Shown: positions 13,664 through 16,544 of the stretch, one piece after another
Numbering within the stretch: position 1 is the stretch's first letter
Layout of the letters: each line of letters opens with the position of its first letter
From: Candidatus Poseidoniales archaeon
Lineage (GTDB): Archaea > Thermoplasmatota > Poseidoniia > Poseidoniales > Poseidoniaceae
Assembly: GCA_003602535.1 (NCBI GenBank)
Contig: QQSA01000050.1
Coordinates: 1-16,544 of the forward strand
Reading direction: 5' to 3'
DNA: 16,544 nucleotides
The notes under the pieces: model-generated
The model's database searches: none
The model's input: the letters and a program-made list of their open reading frames with translations, nothing else
Told to the model about the DNA's origin: nothing
Made by a program: the position numbers and the translations under genes

Positions 13664-15151
13664 TTACAATCTGTATAATTTCGAATACTTTTTCTCGACA
13701 TAATCGAGGAATGGCTCCGGATTTGGAGCATCGCCAGTCGCTGATTTAATCAGTTCTGCTGGCGTCATCAATGAGCCCTTGGCATGAATTCTTTCGCGAA
13801 GCCAATCTAACATATTGGACCAATCCCCTGATCCAATTATCTGGTCGATATCACCTAAATCTTCTACCATTTTTTGTAGTAATTGTGCCGCGTATAGATT
13901 ACCCAATGTGTAAGTTGGGAAGTACCCAAATGCACCCATTGACCAATGAATATCTTGGAGACATCCTAACGAATCATTTGGAACTTCAATTCCAAACCAA
14001 TCCTTCATCATTTTATTCCAAGTACTTGGAATATCTTTGACTTGAAGACCTCCATTAAAAATTAGTTTCTCGATCTCATATCGGATCATAATATGCAGAT
14101 TATATGTTACTTCATCTGCCTCGACCCGGATAAAATCCGGTTTGACTTCATTGGCCACTAGATCTAGAGTCTCAAAATCCCAATCTGGACAGTCAGGGAA
14201 TTCCTCCTTAAACCAAGGCATTGCGATCTTCCAAAAGTTTGCAGTTCTACCGATCTGGTTCTCCCAAAATCTGCTTTGTGATTCATGAACTCCTAAGGAA
14301 ACAGCCATTCCTACTGGAGAATAACTGTGGTCGCGTGGCAAACCCTGTTCATACAAACCATGGCCAGACTCATGCATAACAGCATACAAACAAGAAAATG
14401 GATCTTTTTCGTCAAACCTTGTTGTGAACCTAGTATCTTCTGGCCATAAGCCTGCACAGAAAGGGTGAGTAGATCGATCCATCCTTCCTGCATCGAAATC
14501 AAATCCCATGGCATTGCTAACTTTCTTACAAAATTCCTCTTGACCATCTACATGAAATGTCATGTCTTCAGGCAATCTTGGAATTTCTATGTTTGAATCC
14601 ATAATCTTTGATAATAATGGAACTAATCTTTTCTTCAATCCACTGAATAGTGGGTCATAATCTTCCACAGTCATTCCGACTTCATATTCATCGAGAAGAA
14701 CATCATACGGAGTTGACTCGCAACCAAGATATTCGACTTTTTGTTGTGTTAGTTTGACCATGCTTTCAAGATGAGGAGCAAATAAAGAAAAGTCACTCTC
14801 ACTTCGGGCTTTTTGCCATGCAATCAAAGCCTCACTTCGGGCTTTAGTAAATTCAGAGACAAATTCTGTAGGTAATTTTACTGCTTCATCGTATTTCCTT
14901 CTCATCTCTCTAACATTAGCCATGAAGAAATCATCGTGATTCTGATCTTCAAGCTTAGTTATCAATTCACCTAACTTAGAATCGATGAGCCGGTCATGAC
15001 GTTGACTTGCTAACCAAGCAAGGATTTCTCCTCGTGCTTTCGCTCCTTTAGCAGGCATTATGGTTTCTTGGTCCCACCCCAAATGACCTTGGATTGCTTC
15101 AAAACGGTATAGATCATTTACTCTTGACATGAATTCTTCTTTGTCGCCCAT
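13664..15151 (-). CDS. Metallocarboxypeptidase of the M32 (Taq) family
   Basis: A 495-residue zinc carboxypeptidase that releases C-terminal residues from peptides in the cytoplasm. M32 signatures in order: an N-terminal helical segment with HLGWDQETIMPAKGAKARGE, the zinc site HESGH at 260-264 (MHESGHGLYEQG), the downstream HESQSRFWEN containing the third ligand, IRVEADEVTYNLHIMIR and LQDIHWSMGAFGYFPTYTLG. Length is typical (about 500). I start at the ATG complementing 15149-15151 because a GGAGG Shine-Dalgarno lies 4 nt upstream; the ATG six codons earlier (15169) has none and would place that Shine-Dalgarno within the coding region. It is divergent from the M29-like gene, so two peptidase-family genes share a promoter region of about 83 bp. 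Confidence 0.93.
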   Translation of the reverse strand: MGDKEEFMSRVNDLYRFEAIQGHLGWDQETIMPAKGAKARGEILAWLASQRHDRLIDSKLGELITKLEDQNHDDFFMANVREMRRKYDEAVKLPTEFVSEFTKARSEALIAWQKARSESDFSLFAPHLESMVKLTQQKVEYLGCESTPYDVLLDEYEVGMTVEDYDPLFSGLKKRLVPLLSKIMDSNIEIPRLPEDMTFHVDGQEEFCKKVSNAMGFDFDAGRMDRSTHPFCAGLWPEDTRFTTRFDEKDPFSCLYAVMHESGHGLYEQGLPRDHSYSPVGMAVSLGVHESQSRFWENQIGRTANFWKIAMPWFKEEFPDCPDWDFETLDLVANEVKPDFIRVEADEVTYNLHIMIRYEIEKLIFNGGLQVKDIPSTWNKMMKDWFGIEVPNDSLGCLQDIHWSMGAFGYFPTYTLGNLYAAQLLQKMVEDLGDIDQIIGSGDWSNMLDWLRERIHAKGSLMTPAELIKSATGDAPNPEPFLDYVEKKYSKLYRL

Positions 15152-15155
15152 ATTT

Positions 15156-15160
15156 CCTCC
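15156..15160 (-). promoter_or_regulatory. Shine-Dalgarno of the M32 carboxypeptidase
   Basis: The minus strand reads GGAGG here, 4 nt from the ATG at 15151. It decides between two in-frame starts six codons apart. Confidence 0.6.
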
Positions 15161-15234
15161 AAGAGTCATTGTTTCTTGAAATTTTCAGCGCCATACGGGC
15201 ACAATTTGAAGTCGTAGTCGTGCTTGCGTTGTAC

Positions 15235-16356
15235 ATGGCCTCCCCCTTCCGCCGCAAATCGAAGGGTGAAAAACCGGTTATTGATTCGGACGATGTTGAA
15301 ATTGAAGAGGTCGTACTTGCGGAAATTCCAGAGGATGAAATTCCTCAAAATAATGACCAAGAGATAGATTTTGAAGTTGCCTTAATGGAATCGGCTAAAA
15401 CGGTCACACATACTTGTATGGATATCAGAAGAGGGGAAAATGTACTGATTGTTTGTGACCCAACCACTGGAGAGATTGGGCAAGCACTTCACCGCACTGC
15501 GACCGAAAGATCAGATAGAGTTCTACTGATTGTAATGCCCAAAAGTCGGCACCACGGTGAGGAACCGCCCGCACCGGTCGCTAACCTGATGCGGCAACAA
15601 CAGATTGTAATCGCACCTACACGCTATTCATTAACACATACAAGAGCAATTCGGAGTGCAGTGAAGGAAGGAGCAAGAGTCGCAACCATGCCAGGAATGA
15701 CTGCTGAAATGTTCATCAGTGGCGGAATGACTGCGGATTTTAATCAAATAAAGAAAAATCTTTCAGAATTATCAACTACACTTAGGAGAAAACGTCTAAT
15801 TCATGTTAAGGATAAAAAGGGTACAGACATTGAATTTGAAGTTTCATGGCGTGATTGGAAACTCGATGATAATGGCATTTGCAATCGACCAAGAATGATT
15901 ACAAATTTACCTGCAGGTAAAGCATTCGTTTTGCCGAGAGAAGGTACAATGAACGGCACAATAGTAATCGATGGAACATGGGAATCTACCATCTTGGAAG
16001 AACCTCTTGAATTAGTCGTTGAAAAGGGGATTGTTATCGACATCAAAGGTGATTCAACAGCTGCTCAAATACGCCAACAATTTGGCGAAGCCGCATCAAG
16101 GTTGAAGTCTAAAGATAGAGAATTGGTTTGGACTGTTGCTGAATTCGGATTTGGAATGAACCCTAAAGCAAGACTAACTGGACACGTACTCGAAGATGAA
16201 AAACAACTTGGAACGTGCTATTTTTCAATTGGAGATAATACAAGCCTTGGAGGAAATGCTGCAGTAGGTATCCACATTCCAGGAGTGATAACTAAACCAT
16301 CAGTTTGGTTAGATGATTTCCAAATTCTAAATGATGGGGAATTTACTGAGAATTAG
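15235..16356 (+). CDS. M29 / COG2309 aminopeptidase-like protein with altered metal ligands
   Basis: A 373-residue protein similar to archaeal COG2309 (leucyl aminopeptidase/thermophilic aminopeptidase T, family M29). Family strings are NLPAGKAFVLPREGTMNG (with E236), AEFGFGMNP (E303), LEDEKQLGT and IGDNTSLGG. Two positions that are metal ligands in M29 enzymes appear changed. The His usually found in GTxHxAxG is Tyr329 (GTCYFSIG), and the Asp of the HxD pair is Pro349 (H347-I-P349), so peptidase activity is doubtful. The N-terminus is a basic patch (SPFRRKSKGEK) followed by an acidic, probably disordered stretch to about residue 45. I chose ATG 15235; an upstream in-frame ATG at 15169 has no Shine-Dalgarno and adds residues unlike the family. 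Its TAG overlaps the stop of the convergent zinc-ribbon gene. Confidence 0.75.
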   Translation: MASPFRRKSKGEKPVIDSDDVEIEEVVLAEIPEDEIPQNNDQEIDFEVALMESAKTVTHTCMDIRRGENVLIVCDPTTGEIGQALHRTATERSDRVLLIVMPKSRHHGEEPPAPVANLMRQQQIVIAPTRYSLTHTRAIRSAVKEGARVATMPGMTAEMFISGGMTADFNQIKKNLSELSTTLRRKRLIHVKDKKGTDIEFEVSWRDWKLDDNGICNRPRMITNLPAGKAFVLPREGTMNGTIVIDGTWESTILEEPLELVVEKGIVIDIKGDSTAAQIRQQFGEAASRLKSKDRELVWTVAEFGFGMNPKARLTGHVLEDEKQLGTCYFSIGDNTSLGGNAAVGIHIPGVITKPSVWLDDFQILNDGEFTEN

Positions 16357-16544
16357 CGGTTCTGAGTACCACATATAGGGCAGAATCTCCAATTTGGATC
16401 TACTCCAATTCTACAACCTCTACAATGTAATCCTGAACGAATTGTTGGCTGCATTGGTTGAGTGGGTTGCTGCCCCCACCCTTGTTGTTGAATTTGCTGT
16501 TGTTGCCAAGCTTGCTGTTGTTGCATTTGTTGCTGCTGTTGCCA
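16353..16544 (-). CDS. C-terminus of a Gln-rich zinc-ribbon protein (partial)
   Basis: The frame is open from the right edge to a TAA complementing 16353-16355. The visible 63 residues begin with a Gln-dominated tract (runs of 3-5 Q broken by W, M, A, I) and end in a compact treble-clef-like zinc ribbon: CRGC, 10 residues, CPIC, then GTQNR. The zinc ribbon lies at the extreme C-terminus. The Q tract is probably a disordered linker to an upstream domain outside the window, possibly a membrane protein. I do not recognise the full gene. Its end overlaps the convergent M29-like gene by four bases. Confidence 0.7.
   Translation of the reverse strand, partial: WQQQQQMQQQQAWQQQQIQQQGWGQQPTQPMQPTIRSGLHCRGCRIGVDPNWRFCPICGTQNR

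Noticed and set aside
15169..15234. Earlier ATG (15169) for both divergent peptidase-family genes
   Set aside because: On the minus strand a GGAGG site favours 15151; on the plus strand the extra residues are unlike the family and no Shine-Dalgarno is present.

Overview
The window looks like a compact, moderately AT-rich archaeal genome segment. My best guess is a marine euryarchaeon of the Poseidoniales (Marine Group II) or a related Thermoplasmatota lineage. This is an inference, not a database result. It rests on TATA-like boxes about 25 bp upstream of start codons, a lipoprotein-type archaeal binding protein, a Q-rich protein ending in a zinc ribbon, very tight convergent gene spacing, and a strong admixture of bacterial-type enzymes (RNase PH, MogA, thiolase, M32 peptidase) with clear Shine-Dalgarno sites inside operons.

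Layout. Positions 1-601 (minus strand) hold the start of a Q/P-rich protein and, just upstream of it, a ribbon-helix-helix regulator with a NikR-like metal-sensing half. An 85-bp divergent promoter (602-686) separates these from a zinc-uptake ABC operon on the plus strand (687-5310): a 908-residue ZnuA whose His-rich loop is expanded to roughly 600 residues, a 33-residue membrane microprotein, the ATPase and the permease. A minus-strand thiolase follows (5314-6465), then a plus-strand bacterial-type RNase PH (6537-7361) placed 47 bp before a tRNA-Phe gene (7409-7484). Next come a COG0523/CobW metallochaperone GTPase with a C-terminal SH3/Tudor-like tail and a thioredoxin-like [2Fe-2S] protein (7581-9117). 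A five-TM protein fused to a small-multidrug-export-like end leads into mogA and a class I dihydroorotase (9191-13281). The right part has a two-TM small protein, an M32 carboxypeptidase on the minus strand, an M29-like protein on the plus strand, and the C-terminus of a Q-rich zinc-ribbon protein on the minus strand running off the window.

How it fits together. The most coherent system is metal homeostasis. A metal-sensing regulator is divergent from an elaborated zinc importer, and a CobW-type zinc/cobalt chaperone lies further along. The 9-mer TTATTAGTT occurs twice in the znu promoter and once in the cobW promoter, which suggests a shared regulon. The remainder is housekeeping: RNA 3'-end trimming, molybdenum cofactor and pyrimidine synthesis, acetoacetyl-CoA metabolism, peptide turnover. 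No stretch over 300 bp lacks a gene; the largest gaps are about 100 bp and are described. I saw no CRISPR array, IS element or rRNA.
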